Below are positions 34,149 through 43,092 of a stretch of 64,000 bases of DNA, piece by piece. Numbering within the stretch: the stretch's first letter is position 1; each line of letters starts with the position of its first letter. The stretch is from Treponema sp. Marseille-Q3903. Lineage in GTDB: Bacteria > Spirochaetota > Spirochaetia > Treponematales > Treponemataceae. The position numbers and the translations under genes are program-made. The notes under the pieces were generated by a model that was not told the DNA's origin, did no database searches, and saw nothing but the letters and a program-made list of their open reading frames with translations. The stretch lies in NCBI RefSeq assembly GCF_014334335.1, contig NZ_JACSEU010000001.1, positions 2,140,459 through 2,204,458 on the forward strand, given 5' to 3'.

Positions 34149-35276
34149 ATGGCAATACAAGTTCTTAAACCAAAATTTCATGTAGAAGAATGTCTTGAAG
34201 GCATAAGAGAATGTCTGGAAAAAGGCTGGACAGGAATGGGCTTTAAGACCGTTGAAATGGAAGAAGAATGGAAAAAATACACAGGTCATAAATATGCTTA
34301 TTACCTGAACTCTAATACTGTAGGACTTCATCTTGCAGTAAAAATTCTTAAAATGAACAACGGTTGGGCTAATGGAGATGAAATTATTTCTACACCTGTT
34401 ACATTTGTTTCTACAAACCTTGCAATTGCATATGAGAATATGAAACCGGTTTTTGCAGATGTTGATGATTATCTTTGCATGGATCCTGTTGATATTGAAA
34501 AGAAGATAACATCAAAAACTCGAGCAGTAATTTTCGTAGGTTACGGCGGAAGAGTTGGACAGCTTGATAAAGTAATTGAAATATGTAAGAAACATAATCT
34601 TAAACTGATTCTTGATGCAGCTCATATGTCTGGAACAAAAGTTAATGGTGTTTGTCCTGGAACTTGGGATGGAATTGATGTTACTGTTTATTCTTTCCAG
34701 GCTGTCAAAAACCTTGCTACTGGTGACAGTGGTATGATTTGCTGGGCTGATGAAAAGTCTGCAGAAATGACAAGAATGCTTGCCTGGTGTGGAATTAACA
34801 AAGACACATATGCACGATCTAATAAAGGAACTTATGCATGGAAGTACGATGTAGATTACATTGGCTATAAATACAATGGGAATGCAATTATGGCGGCCAT
34901 TGCTTTAACTCAGCTTAAGTATCTTGATGAAGAAAATGCACGCCGTCGCCAGATTGTAAAAATGTATGATGAGGGATTTAAAAATAATCCAAAAATAAAG
35001 ATTGTTCCTGCTCCTCATGCTGATGAATGCAGTTATCATCTTTACGAATTGATTGTTCCAAATCGTGAAGATCTTTTGAATAAACTTTCTGATGATGGAA
35101 TTAACTGTGGTGTTCACTATCGTGATAATACAGAATACAGTGTATTTGCATTTGGTGATGGTCAGGCACCTAAAGCTCGTGAAGTTAGCCAGCACTTGAT
35201 TACAATGCCATTACATATGTGGCTTACAGATGATGATGTTAAGACAATCATCGAAAAAGTTAATCAGTATGTTTAA
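34149..35276 (+). CDS. DegT/DnrJ/EryC1-family sugar aminotransferase
   Basis: The 375-residue PLP enzyme has the family N-terminus (GWTGMGFKTVEMEEEWKKYTGHKYAYYLNS), TPVTFVSTNLAI, LILDAAH and YSFQAVKNLATGDSGM with the PLP Lys at 187. It should transaminate a keto-sugar nucleotide, plausibly the dTDP-4-keto-6-deoxy sugar supplied by RmlA/RmlB in the same locus, to an amino sugar. AAGGAG precedes ATG 34149. First gene of a tightly packed operon to 43837. Confidence 0.92.
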   Translation: MAIQVLKPKFHVEECLEGIRECLEKGWTGMGFKTVEMEEEWKKYTGHKYAYYLNSNTVGLHLAVKILKMNNGWANGDEIISTPVTFVSTNLAIAYENMKPVFADVDDYLCMDPVDIEKKITSKTRAVIFVGYGGRVGQLDKVIEICKKHNLKLILDAAHMSGTKVNGVCPGTWDGIDVTVYSFQAVKNLATGDSGMICWADEKSAEMTRMLAWCGINKDTYARSNKGTYAWKYDVDYIGYKYNGNAIMAAIALTQLKYLDEENARRRQIVKMYDEGFKNNPKIKIVPAPHADECSYHLYELIVPNREDLLNKLSDDGINCGVHYRDNTEYSVFAFGDGQAPKAREVSQHLITMPLHMWLTDDDVKTIIEKVNQYV

Positions 35277-35291
35277 TTGGCAGGATGCTTT

Positions 35292-35840
35292 ATGGTTTAT
35301 GATGGTGTTTTAGAAGGTAAATATGTCGATTTACGTTCTTGTACAGAAGATGATGCAGAATTTACAAGAGAAATCAGAAAAGACCCTGAATTTGTAAAAT
35401 TTTTGCCAGCAATTGACAATACCCTGGAACAACAAAAAAACTGGATAAGACATCAAAGGGAAAAAGAAGGCGATTACTTCTTTGTTGTTTGGGATAAAGA
35501 AGGAAATCGTATTGGTACAATAAGTATCTATGATGTGAATGGGCAACATGCAGAGAGCGGAAGGCTTGCTATTAAAAGCAAGAATCCATTCCAGGCTCTT
35601 GAGGCTCAAATTCTTTCATTCCGTTTTGCATTTGGTGTTCTTGGACTTGAATGCATAGATGGTTTTATTTTTGCAGATAATGACAGGGCTATCAGATTTA
35701 ATCAACAATTTGGAGGAAGACACTACCCTCCTGCTGCTGATGAAGAAGGCCGTGAAATAATCAGAATAGAAAACTGGCGAGAAGATTTTGAAGCAGTTGA
35801 TAAAAAACTAAGTTCAATTCTTTATCGTAAAAGGAAATAA
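35292..35840 (+). CDS. GNAT-family N-acyltransferase
   Basis: The 182-residue protein fits RimJ/RimL-type acetyltransferases: LEGKYVDLRSCTEDDAEFTREIRKDPEFVKFLP, a central VVWDKEGNRIGTISIYDV, and LGLECIDGFIFADNDRAIRFNQQFGG at the acetyl-CoA site. ATG 35292 has AGGA six bases upstream and is preferred to TTG 35277. Next to an aminotransferase it probably N-acylates the amino sugar; with an ACP gene directly downstream, the donor could be acyl-ACP rather than acetyl-CoA (inference). Confidence 0.82.
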   Translation: MVYDGVLEGKYVDLRSCTEDDAEFTREIRKDPEFVKFLPAIDNTLEQQKNWIRHQREKEGDYFFVVWDKEGNRIGTISIYDVNGQHAESGRLAIKSKNPFQALEAQILSFRFAFGVLGLECIDGFIFADNDRAIRFNQQFGGRHYPPAADEEGREIIRIENWREDFEAVDKKLSSILYRKRK

Positions 35841-35853
35841 GGAGATAACAGTT

Positions 35854-36096
35854 ATGAGTAATTTGGAAAAATACAATAGTGTATTTATTGAAACATTTAA
35901 GATTAATGAAAGCGACCTTGCTAATCTTAAGTATCAGGACATTTCAGCCTGGGATTCTGTCGGTCACATGGGACTTGTTGCTGCACTTGAAGATGCTTTT
36001 GATATTATGTTAGATACAACTGATATTATTGATTTAAGTTCTTATGCAAAAGGTAAAGAAATTTTGTCTAAACCTGATTACGGAGTAGAATTCTAA
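35854..36096 (+). CDS. Acyl carrier protein (dedicated)
   Basis: An 80-residue acidic four-helix protein. The phosphopantetheine attachment site is Ser35 in WDSVGHMGLVAALED. It is distinct from the housekeeping ACP (no DSLD) and like those of peptide synthetase or O-antigen acyl pathways. Its stop overlaps the start of the AMP ligase, its likely loading enzyme. Confidence 0.9.
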   Translation: MSNLEKYNSVFIETFKINESDLANLKYQDISAWDSVGHMGLVAALEDAFDIMLDTTDIIDLSSYAKGKEILSKPDYGVEF

Positions 36097-37514
36097 TGCA
36101 AAAGATTTGGAATCTTGAACAATTTAAAGAAAAAATAGCCATCAAAGATGAATTTGGAAAGACTGTAACCTATAATGAGTTAAACTCTGAATCCAAAAAA
36201 CTGGCAGAAAAAGTTAGTTCTCGCTGTCTGGTATTTTCTCTTTGCAGAAATGAGATAGGTTCCATTCTTGGGTACGTTTCTTTTATTCAAAATGAAATTG
36301 TACCTATTCTATTAAACAGTCATTTAGAGGAAAACTTGCTTAACAGTCTTTTGGAAACTTACAAACCTGCATATTTATGGATTCCGAAAGACCAGAAAGA
36401 GCAATTCTCTACAATGACAGTTATTTATGAAGCTTTCAATTATATACTTATCGATACTGGATATGGTATAAAATATAAGCTTTACGATGAACTGGCATTG
36501 CTTCTTACTACGTCTGGTTCAACAGGTTCTCCAAAATTAGTACGACAATCTTATGAAAACATTCTTGATAACGCAAAATCTATCATACAATACCTGGAAC
36601 TTGATGAAACAGAACGCCCAATCACAACTTTACCAATGAACTATACTTATGGGTTATCTATTATAAACAGTCATTTACTGGTTGGAGCAACTATTCTTGT
36701 AACAGATAAAGGTATTATGCAAAAAGAGTTTTGGGAATTCTTTAAGGCATCAGAAGCAACATCATTTGGTGGTGTGCCTTATACTTATGAAATGTTAGAT
36801 CGGCTTCGTTTTTACAGGATGAATTTACCAAGTCTTCGTACAATTACACAAGCTGGAGGAAAAATTCTTCCTGAGCTTCACGAAAAATTTGCTAATTATG
36901 CAAAAGACAATGGTAAAAAATTTGTTGTAATGTACGGGCAGTGTGAGGCAACTGCACGCATGGGATATCTTCCTCCTGAAAAAGCAGTTGAAAAGAAAGG
37001 TGCGATGGGAATTGTAATACCGGGCGGAAAGTTTAAGTTAATTGCTGCTGATGGCAGTGAAATTACAGCGCCTCATACAACTGGCGAACTTGTTTATGAA
37101 GGAAAGAATGTAACGCTTGGTTATGCAGAATGCTCAGAGGATCTTTCTAAAGGTGATGAACGCAATGGAATTCTTGAAACCGGGGATATGGCTCAGTTTG
37201 ATGAAGACGGCTATTACTATGTTGTAGGCCGAAAGAAAAGATTTTTGAAAATATACGGAAATCGTGTAAATCTTGATGAAGTTGATAGACTTATAAAGGA
37301 ATCATTTAATGCTGATGCAGCAAGCACTGGTGTTGATGATCATATGTACATTTTTGTTACAGATAATAATTTAGCAGAACCTGTAAAAGATTTTATTGTA
37401 AATAAGACAAAACTTAATCCTGCAGCTTTTAAGGTTTTTGTAATTGATAATATTCCAAAAAATGATTCTGGTAAGATTCTATATAATGAATTGAAAAAAT
37501 ACTATGCAGAATAA
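36096..37514 (+). CDS. AMP-dependent acyl ligase (ANL superfamily)
   Basis: The 472-residue protein has the P-loop LLTTSGSTGSPKLVRQS, the core YGQCEAT, LETGDMAQFDEDGYYYVVGRKKRFLKIYGNRVNLDEVD and the C-terminal lysine in PKNDSGKILYNEL. It should activate a carboxylic acid as an adenylate and load it on the adjacent ACP. The substrate is unknown; the short N-terminal domain suggests a small acid. Overlaps ACP (1 nt) and thioesterase (11 nt). Confidence 0.88.
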   Translation: MQKIWNLEQFKEKIAIKDEFGKTVTYNELNSESKKLAEKVSSRCLVFSLCRNEIGSILGYVSFIQNEIVPILLNSHLEENLLNSLLETYKPAYLWIPKDQKEQFSTMTVIYEAFNYILIDTGYGIKYKLYDELALLLTTSGSTGSPKLVRQSYENILDNAKSIIQYLELDETERPITTLPMNYTYGLSIINSHLLVGATILVTDKGIMQKEFWEFFKASEATSFGGVPYTYEMLDRLRFYRMNLPSLRTITQAGGKILPELHEKFANYAKDNGKKFVVMYGQCEATARMGYLPPEKAVEKKGAMGIVIPGGKFKLIAADGSEITAPHTTGELVYEGKNVTLGYAECSEDLSKGDERNGILETGDMAQFDEDGYYYVVGRKKRFLKIYGNRVNLDEVDRLIKESFNADAASTGVDDHMYIFVTDNNLAEPVKDFIVNKTKLNPAAFKVFVIDNIPKNDSGKILYNELKKYYAE

Positions 37515-38217
37515 AACACAGTTATTTTGTTTTACATATGCAGGTGGTACTGCATCTTTTTTTGATAGTATAGAAAAATATCTAGATAATGTGGAAGTAA
37601 TTCCACTTGAATATGCAGGTCATGGCAATAGATTTAAAGAACCTTTTTACAAGAATTTTAATGAACTTGCTGATGATTTATATAATAATTTAATAAATAA
37701 CTACAAAGGGGGTACGTACGCATTATTTGGATACAGCATGGGAACAATAAGTGTTGTTGAAGTTTTAAAGAGAATAATTGACAGAGAAAATATTAAACTT
37801 CCTGATTTTATTTTTCTTGCTGCACATGAACCTTATACAAAAACTGTTATAAAGAACTTTTCTGAATCTGAAATGGATGATTTCGTAAAAGAACGGACTA
37901 TCAGTTTTGGTGGTGTACCAGAAAAATTAATTAACAATAAGAGTTTTTGGCGAATGTACTTACCTATATACAGAGCCGATTATTATATTATTCATAAATA
38001 CAATTTTGAAGATTTAAAACTTAAATCTCTTATTCCTGCTGTAGTTTTTTATTCAGAAAATGATACACCTTTTGATAAAATGAAATATTGGAATAAATAT
38101 TTTACAGAAAAGTGTGAGTATCATGAATTTGATGGTACTCATTTTTTTATGAAAGAACACTATTGCGATATAGCAAATATAATAAAGGAAAAGATAGGGG
38201 CAATAAATGACGTTTGA
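37504..38217 (+). CDS. Type II thioesterase (alpha/beta hydrolase)
   Basis: The 237-residue protein begins LFCFTYAGGTASFF and has the nucleophile elbow GYSMG (Ser78), an acid region (YSENDTPFD) and the catalytic His in FDGTHFFMK. This is the GrsT/RedJ-type thioesterase seen beside peptide synthetases. Here it lies directly before LuxE and LuxC, the position held by the LuxD acyl-transferase/thioesterase in lux operons, so it may release or pass on the acyl group (inference). Confidence 0.87.
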   Translation: MQNKTQLFCFTYAGGTASFFDSIEKYLDNVEVIPLEYAGHGNRFKEPFYKNFNELADDLYNNLINNYKGGTYALFGYSMGTISVVEVLKRIIDRENIKLPDFIFLAAHEPYTKTVIKNFSESEMDDFVKERTISFGGVPEKLINNKSFWRMYLPIYRADYYIIHKYNFEDLKLKSLIPAVVFYSENDTPFDKMKYWNKYFTEKCEYHEFDGTHFFMKEHYCDIANIIKEKIGAINDV

Positions 38218-39295
38218 TGAAATTCTAAATATTCCTCCTTATTCATTAGATGAAGAGGAAAAAGCTAAACTGCTGACAGAAAGACTCACCGGATTGACAA
38301 GATTGCATCAGGAAAAATGTCCTGAATACAAAAAAATGTTGAATGCAATTAATTATGATGAGAAAAATGTTAAATCTTACAAAGATCTGCCATTTTTACC
38401 AGTAAGATTGTTCAAGGATATGGAACTAAAGTCTGTAAACAATGATGAAATTGTAAAAACAATGACTTCATCAGGAACTACGGGACAAGCTGTAAGTAAG
38501 ATTTACCTTGACAGGACAACTTCTGCTAATCAACAGAAAACTATGGTAAAGATTGTTTCTGAATTTACTGGCTCTGCAAGAATGCCAATGATTATCATTG
38601 ACTGCCCTGGTGTTATAAAAGACAGAGCTATGTTTTCTGCACGAGGTGCCGGAATCTTAGGTTTTTCTATTTTTGGTGCTAAAAAGATTTATGCTCTTAA
38701 TGATGAAATGAAGCTTGATGTAGAAGCATTAAAAGATTTTTTGGAAACATACAAAGGACAAAAAATTCTTTTATTTGGTTTTACTTTCATGATTTGGCAG
38801 CATTTTTACAAAGAATTATTACGGCTCAAAGATGAAAGTATAACTTTTGACCTTTCTAATGGAGTCTTAATTCATGGAGGTGGCTGGAAAAAGTTAATCT
38901 CTGAGGCTGTAAGTCATGATGAATTTCATAAGAGACTTAACGATGTATGTGGACTTCATGATATTCATGATTATTACGGCATGGTTGAACAGACTGGCTG
39001 TATTTATATGGAATGTGAATGCGGGCATTTACATTCCTCTAATTTTTCTGATGTTATAATAAGAAGACCTATAGATTATTCTGAAGCAGATATTGGCGAA
39101 ACAGGAGTAATTCAAGTTGTCTCAACAATCCCAGAATCGTATCCGGGACACAGTTTGCTTACAGAAGATGAAGGTCTAATTGAAGGAATTGATGATTGTC
39201 CATGTGGTCGAAAAGGAAAATACTTTAAGATTCACGGAAGATTAAAAAATGCTGAAATAAGGGGATGCAGTGATACCTATGCAACTAAGTTTTAA
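38207..39295 (+). CDS. LuxE-like acyl-protein synthetase
   Basis: The 362-residue protein has the LuxE layout: LPFLPVRLFKDMELKSV, the adenylate-binding MTSSGTTGQAVSKIYLDR, FGFTFMIWQ, HGGGWKK, HDYYGMVEQTG and a C-terminal CPCGRKGKYFKIHGRLKNAEIRG. In bioluminescent bacteria LuxE activates fatty acids with ATP and passes the acyl group to LuxC. No luciferase genes (luxAB) are present, so the role is in sugar or lipid modification. Overlaps the thioesterase and LuxC genes. Confidence 0.9.
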   Translation: MTFDEILNIPPYSLDEEEKAKLLTERLTGLTRLHQEKCPEYKKMLNAINYDEKNVKSYKDLPFLPVRLFKDMELKSVNNDEIVKTMTSSGTTGQAVSKIYLDRTTSANQQKTMVKIVSEFTGSARMPMIIIDCPGVIKDRAMFSARGAGILGFSIFGAKKIYALNDEMKLDVEALKDFLETYKGQKILLFGFTFMIWQHFYKELLRLKDESITFDLSNGVLIHGGGWKKLISEAVSHDEFHKRLNDVCGLHDIHDYYGMVEQTGCIYMECECGHLHSSNFSDVIIRRPIDYSEADIGETGVIQVVSTIPESYPGHSLLTEDEGLIEGIDDCPCGRKGKYFKIHGRLKNAEIRGCSDTYATKF

Positions 39296-40466
39296 TGAAT
39301 TACAGTATGTAGTTGGTTCGCCAGAAGTGGTTGAACAGATGAATAATGCAAAAGTGCTTCGTCCATTTGATGATGAAGTTATTGCTTTTTTAAATGATTT
39401 ATCAGCTATCCTTAGAGTAAATAGAGAATATTCTGATGTTGCAACTTTTGGATTTTGGTGTAGAAAAGCTGCTCTTTTGAAAGAAAAAGAAAAATATGAT
39501 GACGTAATGGAAAGATTCGGAAAAGGAATTGTTTTTCATAGTACACCATCAAATGTACCTGTTAATTTTGCATTCAGTTTTGCTGCTGGTTTACTTGCTG
39601 GAAATGCCAATCTTGTACGCTTACCAGGAAAGCCATTTGAACAGGTTACAATTATTTGCAATGCTATTAATGAACTTCTTGCTGATAAACACAAGAATAT
39701 GATTCCATACATTGTGTTTGTAAAGTTTCCACCTGTAAAAGAAATAACAGATACATTTTCAGCACTTTGTAATGTAAGAGTTATCTGGGGGGGTGATATG
39801 ACTGTTGCGGAATTAAGGCAGTCTAAAATACCTGCAAGAACAACAGAAATAACTTTTGCTGATCGACATTCAATTGCTGTTGTAAATGCAGATGCATTCT
39901 TAACCGCTGATAATAAAGATGATGTTATTCAGAATTTCTATAATGATACTTATTTCTCTGACCAGAATGCATGTACATCGCCAAGAATTATTTTCTGGAT
40001 TGGTGAAAAAAAAGCAGAAGCTAAAACTGATTTCTGGAACCGTGTTCATGAACTAGTAAAGAGTAAATATTCATTGGCATCAGTGCAGTCTGTAGGTAAA
40101 CTTACTGCTATGTATTCTGTTGCGGCAAAGAAAGATGTAAAAGTAGTAGAAAGTAATGATATGTTCATTACAAGAATTAATGTTGATTCTATTGACAAGG
40201 ACTTGATGAACTATAAGTACAATAGCGGTTTTTATTTTGAGAAGGATATTAATTCTCTTAATGAAATTGTTAATGTTTGTGATGTCAGATGTCAGACCTT
40301 AACATACTTTGGTGTAAAAGAAGAAGAGTTTAGAAAATTCCTTGAAGAAGCCAGACCTTTTGGAATTGATAGAATTGTACCAATGGGAAAGTCTATGGAC
40401 TTTACTTTGATTTGGGATGGTTATGACTTGATAAGACAGATGTCAAGGAGAGTTAATATAATATGA
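39270..40466 (+). CDS. LuxC-like acyl-CoA/acyl-protein reductase
   Basis: The 398-residue protein belongs to the aldehyde dehydrogenase-like LuxC family: HSTPSNVPVNFAFSFAAGLLAGNANLVRLPGKP, VIWGGDMTVAELR and the catalytic Cys235 in DQNACTSPR. It reduces an acyl group received from LuxE to the aldehyde using NADPH. GTG 39270 has AAGGGG five bases upstream and is preferred to ATG 39279. A run of seven G at 39787-39793 (coding WGGD) makes it a candidate for slippage. Confidence 0.9.
   Translation: MIPMQLSFNELQYVVGSPEVVEQMNNAKVLRPFDDEVIAFLNDLSAILRVNREYSDVATFGFWCRKAALLKEKEKYDDVMERFGKGIVFHSTPSNVPVNFAFSFAAGLLAGNANLVRLPGKPFEQVTIICNAINELLADKHKNMIPYIVFVKFPPVKEITDTFSALCNVRVIWGGDMTVAELRQSKIPARTTEITFADRHSIAVVNADAFLTADNKDDVIQNFYNDTYFSDQNACTSPRIIFWIGEKKAEAKTDFWNRVHELVKSKYSLASVQSVGKLTAMYSVAAKKDVKVVESNDMFITRINVDSIDKDLMNYKYNSGFYFEKDINSLNEIVNVCDVRCQTLTYFGVKEEEFRKFLEEARPFGIDRIVPMGKSMDFTLIWDGYDLIRQMSRRVNII
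39787..39793 (+). repeat. Poly-G(7) tract in luxC-like gene
   Basis: Seven G within an AT-rich gene, encoding part of IWGGD. Frame is intact at seven. Confidence 0.9.
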
Positions 40467-41212
40467 TGGATATCTTAAAAGGTAAAAATGCAGTTATTAC
40501 AGGTTCAAGACGCGGTATTGGTAGAGCTATTGTTGAAGCTTTTGCTAATCAAGGAGCAAATATTTGGGCTTGTGCTAGAAAGCAGGATGAAGCATTTATT
40601 AAAGACATGAAGAATATCGCTGAAAAGAATAATGTACAAATTTGGCCTATTTTCTTTGATGTTACAAATGAAACTGAATTAAAAAACGCAATTCAATCAA
40701 TACGCTCTCATAAATTACCAGTTGATGTTCTTGTTAATGTCGCAGGAATTGCAGATGACAGCACAAGTTTTCAGATGACACAAATGGATAAAATGAAACA
40801 TGTGTTTGATGTAAACTTTTTTGCAGTAACCATGCTAACCCAATATGTATCTAGAATTATGACCAGACAAAATGGAGGAAGTATTATCAATATTTCTTCT
40901 ATAGCTGGACTTGATGGAACACCCGCTCAATATGAATATGCTGCAAGTAAAGCTGCTATTTTGGGAGGAACAAAGAATCTGGCACGTGAATTTGCCCCTT
41001 TTAATATTCGTGTAAATTGCATTGCTCCTGGAATTATTGAAACAGATATGGGAGCACAAATTGATGAACAATTAAAAACAGAGATATTATCAAAAGTTAT
41101 AATGAAAAGAATGGGAAAACCGGAAGAAGTTGCAAATGTTTCTGCGTTCCTTGCAAGTGATATGGCAAGTTATATGACAGGTCAAATAATTAGAGTCGAT
41201 GGAGGTATCTAA
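40463..41212 (+). CDS. SDR oxidoreductase (FabG-like) 1
   Basis: The 249-residue classical SDR has the cofactor site GSRRGIGRAIVEAF, NVAGIAD, INISSIAGLDG and the catalytic YEYAASKAA (Tyr/Lys). It should reduce a ketone or oxidise an alcohol with NAD(P)H. It overlaps the luxC-like gene by 4 nt and touches the transketolase gene, so it likely acts on the aldehyde- or ketol-derived product. Confidence 0.9.
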   Translation: MMDILKGKNAVITGSRRGIGRAIVEAFANQGANIWACARKQDEAFIKDMKNIAEKNNVQIWPIFFDVTNETELKNAIQSIRSHKLPVDVLVNVAGIADDSTSFQMTQMDKMKHVFDVNFFAVTMLTQYVSRIMTRQNGGSIINISSIAGLDGTPAQYEYAASKAAILGGTKNLAREFAPFNIRVNCIAPGIIETDMGAQIDEQLKTEILSKVIMKRMGKPEEVANVSAFLASDMASYMTGQIIRVDGGI

Positions 41213-42043
41213 ATGGCAAATAAAGATTTGATTTCTAAATGCACAAATGCTTCTAAGCGTATACGACGCCAGATAATAGAAATGACTTATGCTACAGGAA
41301 ATACCGGTGCACATCTGGGAGGAAGTCTTTCGATTGTTGAACTTCTTGCTGGATTATACGCTGGTATTATTAAATTTAAGCCTGATGAACCTAATTGGGA
41401 AGGTAGAGATAGAGTTATCTTAAGCAAGGGACATGCAGCCATGGCTCTTTATCCGGCTATGGTCGAAGCTAATATAATTTCTGAATCAGAATTATCAACT
41501 TTTAAGCAAGACGGAAGTAAACTTGGTGGTCATCCATCTCTTAACGGTTTGCCAGGAATAGAGTTTGCAAGTGGCAGTCTGGGACAGGGGCTTTCATTAG
41601 GAACTGGAACTTGTTTAGCCTTAAAAAGAAAGGATAATAATGATTCCCGTTCTTTTGTTTTCCTTGGTGATGGAGAATGTGACGAAGGCTCTGTATGGGA
41701 AGCTGCCGCTAGTGCTGCCCATTACAAGTTAGACAACCTTGTTGCAATAGTAGATATGAATGCTATTCAATATGATGGTTATACAACAGAAGTCTTAGAT
41801 ATGTCTCCTTTTGAAAAAAAATGGAAAGATTTTGGATGGGATGTACTTTCAATTGACGGGCATAATATTGAAGAAATCCTTGATGCTTATACTCATAGAA
41901 CAGATAAACCTTTAGCAATTCTTGCGCATACAATAAAAGGCAAGGGTATTTCTTTTATGGAAAATAACTGGAAATACCATAATTCAAATCTTTCAAAAGA
42001 GTTGTATGAAAAAGCTGTATCTGAACTGGAGGCTGCTGTATGA
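41213..42043 (+). CDS. Transketolase, N-terminal (ThDP-binding) subunit
   Basis: The 276-residue protein has GNTGAHLGGSLSIVELLAGL, RDRVILSKGHAAMALY and the ThDP motif GDGECDEGSVWEAAASAAHYKLDNLVAIVDMN. Split transketolases act as heterotetramers, moving a two-carbon ketol unit onto an aldehyde. GGAGG lies before ATG 41213. The downstream gene provides the other half. Confidence 0.92.
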   Translation: MANKDLISKCTNASKRIRRQIIEMTYATGNTGAHLGGSLSIVELLAGLYAGIIKFKPDEPNWEGRDRVILSKGHAAMALYPAMVEANIISESELSTFKQDGSKLGGHPSLNGLPGIEFASGSLGQGLSLGTGTCLALKRKDNNDSRSFVFLGDGECDEGSVWEAAASAAHYKLDNLVAIVDMNAIQYDGYTTEVLDMSPFEKKWKDFGWDVLSIDGHNIEEILDAYTHRTDKPLAILAHTIKGKGISFMENNWKYHNSNLSKELYEKAVSELEAAV

Positions 42044-43092
42044 TTGAATTTGATAAAAGAAATATTAGAACATGGTCTCTTCTTGGCCCAAGTGGAGCGC
42101 ATGGTACTGCAGCAATGGAACTCGCAGAAACAAATCCAAATGTTTTAATGCTTACAGCAGATTTATGTTTTTTTTCTGGACTTGAACGTTTTAAAAATGC
42201 ATACCCAGATAGAATTTATAATACAGGTATTGCAGAACAGAATATGATTGGTATTGCAGCAGGTTTAGCAAAAGAAGGTTTTATTCCATTCGCAAATACA
42301 TACGCAAGTTTCTGTGCTTCAAGATGTGCAGATCAAGTTCGTGTAAATATGTCATATATGAAACTACCAATCAAGTTAATTGGACTTACAGCGGGATATG
42401 GTGCAGGAATCCTTGGAGCAACACATGTTAGTATTGAGGATATTGCACTCATGCGTGCACTACCAAATATCACAGTAATCTCGCCTGCAGATTGTACCGA
42501 AATAATAAAGGCGATTATTGCATCTTCAAAAACTCCAGATCCAACATATATCAGACTTACTGGACCTATGAATACTCCAATTGTCTATAAAGAAGATTAT
42601 AATTTTGAAATTGGAAAGGCAGTAACATTGAAAGAAGGCGAAGATGTTGCAATCATAGCAACAGGTTCTATGGTGGCACAGTCTCTTATAGTGGCAAAAC
42701 TTTTAGAAGATGATGATATTTCATGTTCTGTAATTAACATGCATACTATTAAGCCTTTGGATGTTGATGCAATTATGCATGCAAATAAAAAGCATAAATT
42801 AATTGTAACTGCAGAGGAACATAGTGTAATTGGTGGATTATACAGTGCAGTTGCTGAATGCCTTTGCAAGGAAGGTTTACATAAACCTATTATTTCTATT
42901 GGAATTAATGATATATTTGTGCATGCCGGAAGTTATAAATATCAAATGAACGAAAGTGGCTTAGAACCAAACATAATTAAGGAGAAAATTATGAACAACT
43001 TGTCAAACGTACAGTCAGGGGGGGGCAATAGAATAGTATATATTTCTTGCCTTTCAAATTCAGTGCAGGAGGGATATAACTATGCTGCATAA
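42040..43092 (+). CDS. Transketolase, C-terminal (pyrimidine-binding) subunit
   Basis: The 350-residue protein has [35 protein letters not shown] (catalytic Glu of the pyrimidine site), [24 protein letters not shown] and a C-terminal domain up to about residue 325. The last 23 residues follow eight G at 43018-43025; seven or nine G would end the protein 3-4 residues after the tract. With eight G the stop lies inside the start region of the next gene (43082), allowing translational coupling. Confidence 0.9.
   Translation: MIEFDKRNIRTWSLLGPSGAHGTAAMELAETNPNVLMLTADLCFFSGLERFKNAYPDRIYNTGIAEQNMIGIAAGLAKEGFIPFANTYASFCASRCADQVRVNMSYMKLPIKLIGLTAGYGAGILGATHVSIEDIALMRALPNITVISPADCTEIIKAIIASSKTPDPTYIRLTGPMNTPIVYKEDYNFEIGKAVTLKEGEDVAIIATGSMVAQSLIVAKLLEDDDISCSVINMHTIKPLDVDAIMHANKKHKLIVTAEEHSVIGGLYSAVAECLCKEGLHKPIISIGINDIFVHAGSYKYQMNESGLEPNIIKEKIMNNLSNVQSGGGNRIVYISCLSNSVQEGYNYAA
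43018..43025 (+). repeat. Poly-G(8) tract at 3' end of transketolase subunit gene
   Basis: Eight G between CAGTCA and CAATAG. Changing the number by one brings a TAG stop into frame within about 12 nt of the tract. Confidence 0.92.

Noticed and set aside
38207-40466. A bioluminescence (lux) operon
   Set aside because: No luxA or luxB; the LuxC and LuxE relatives lie among sugar and ACP genes, so light production is not supported.
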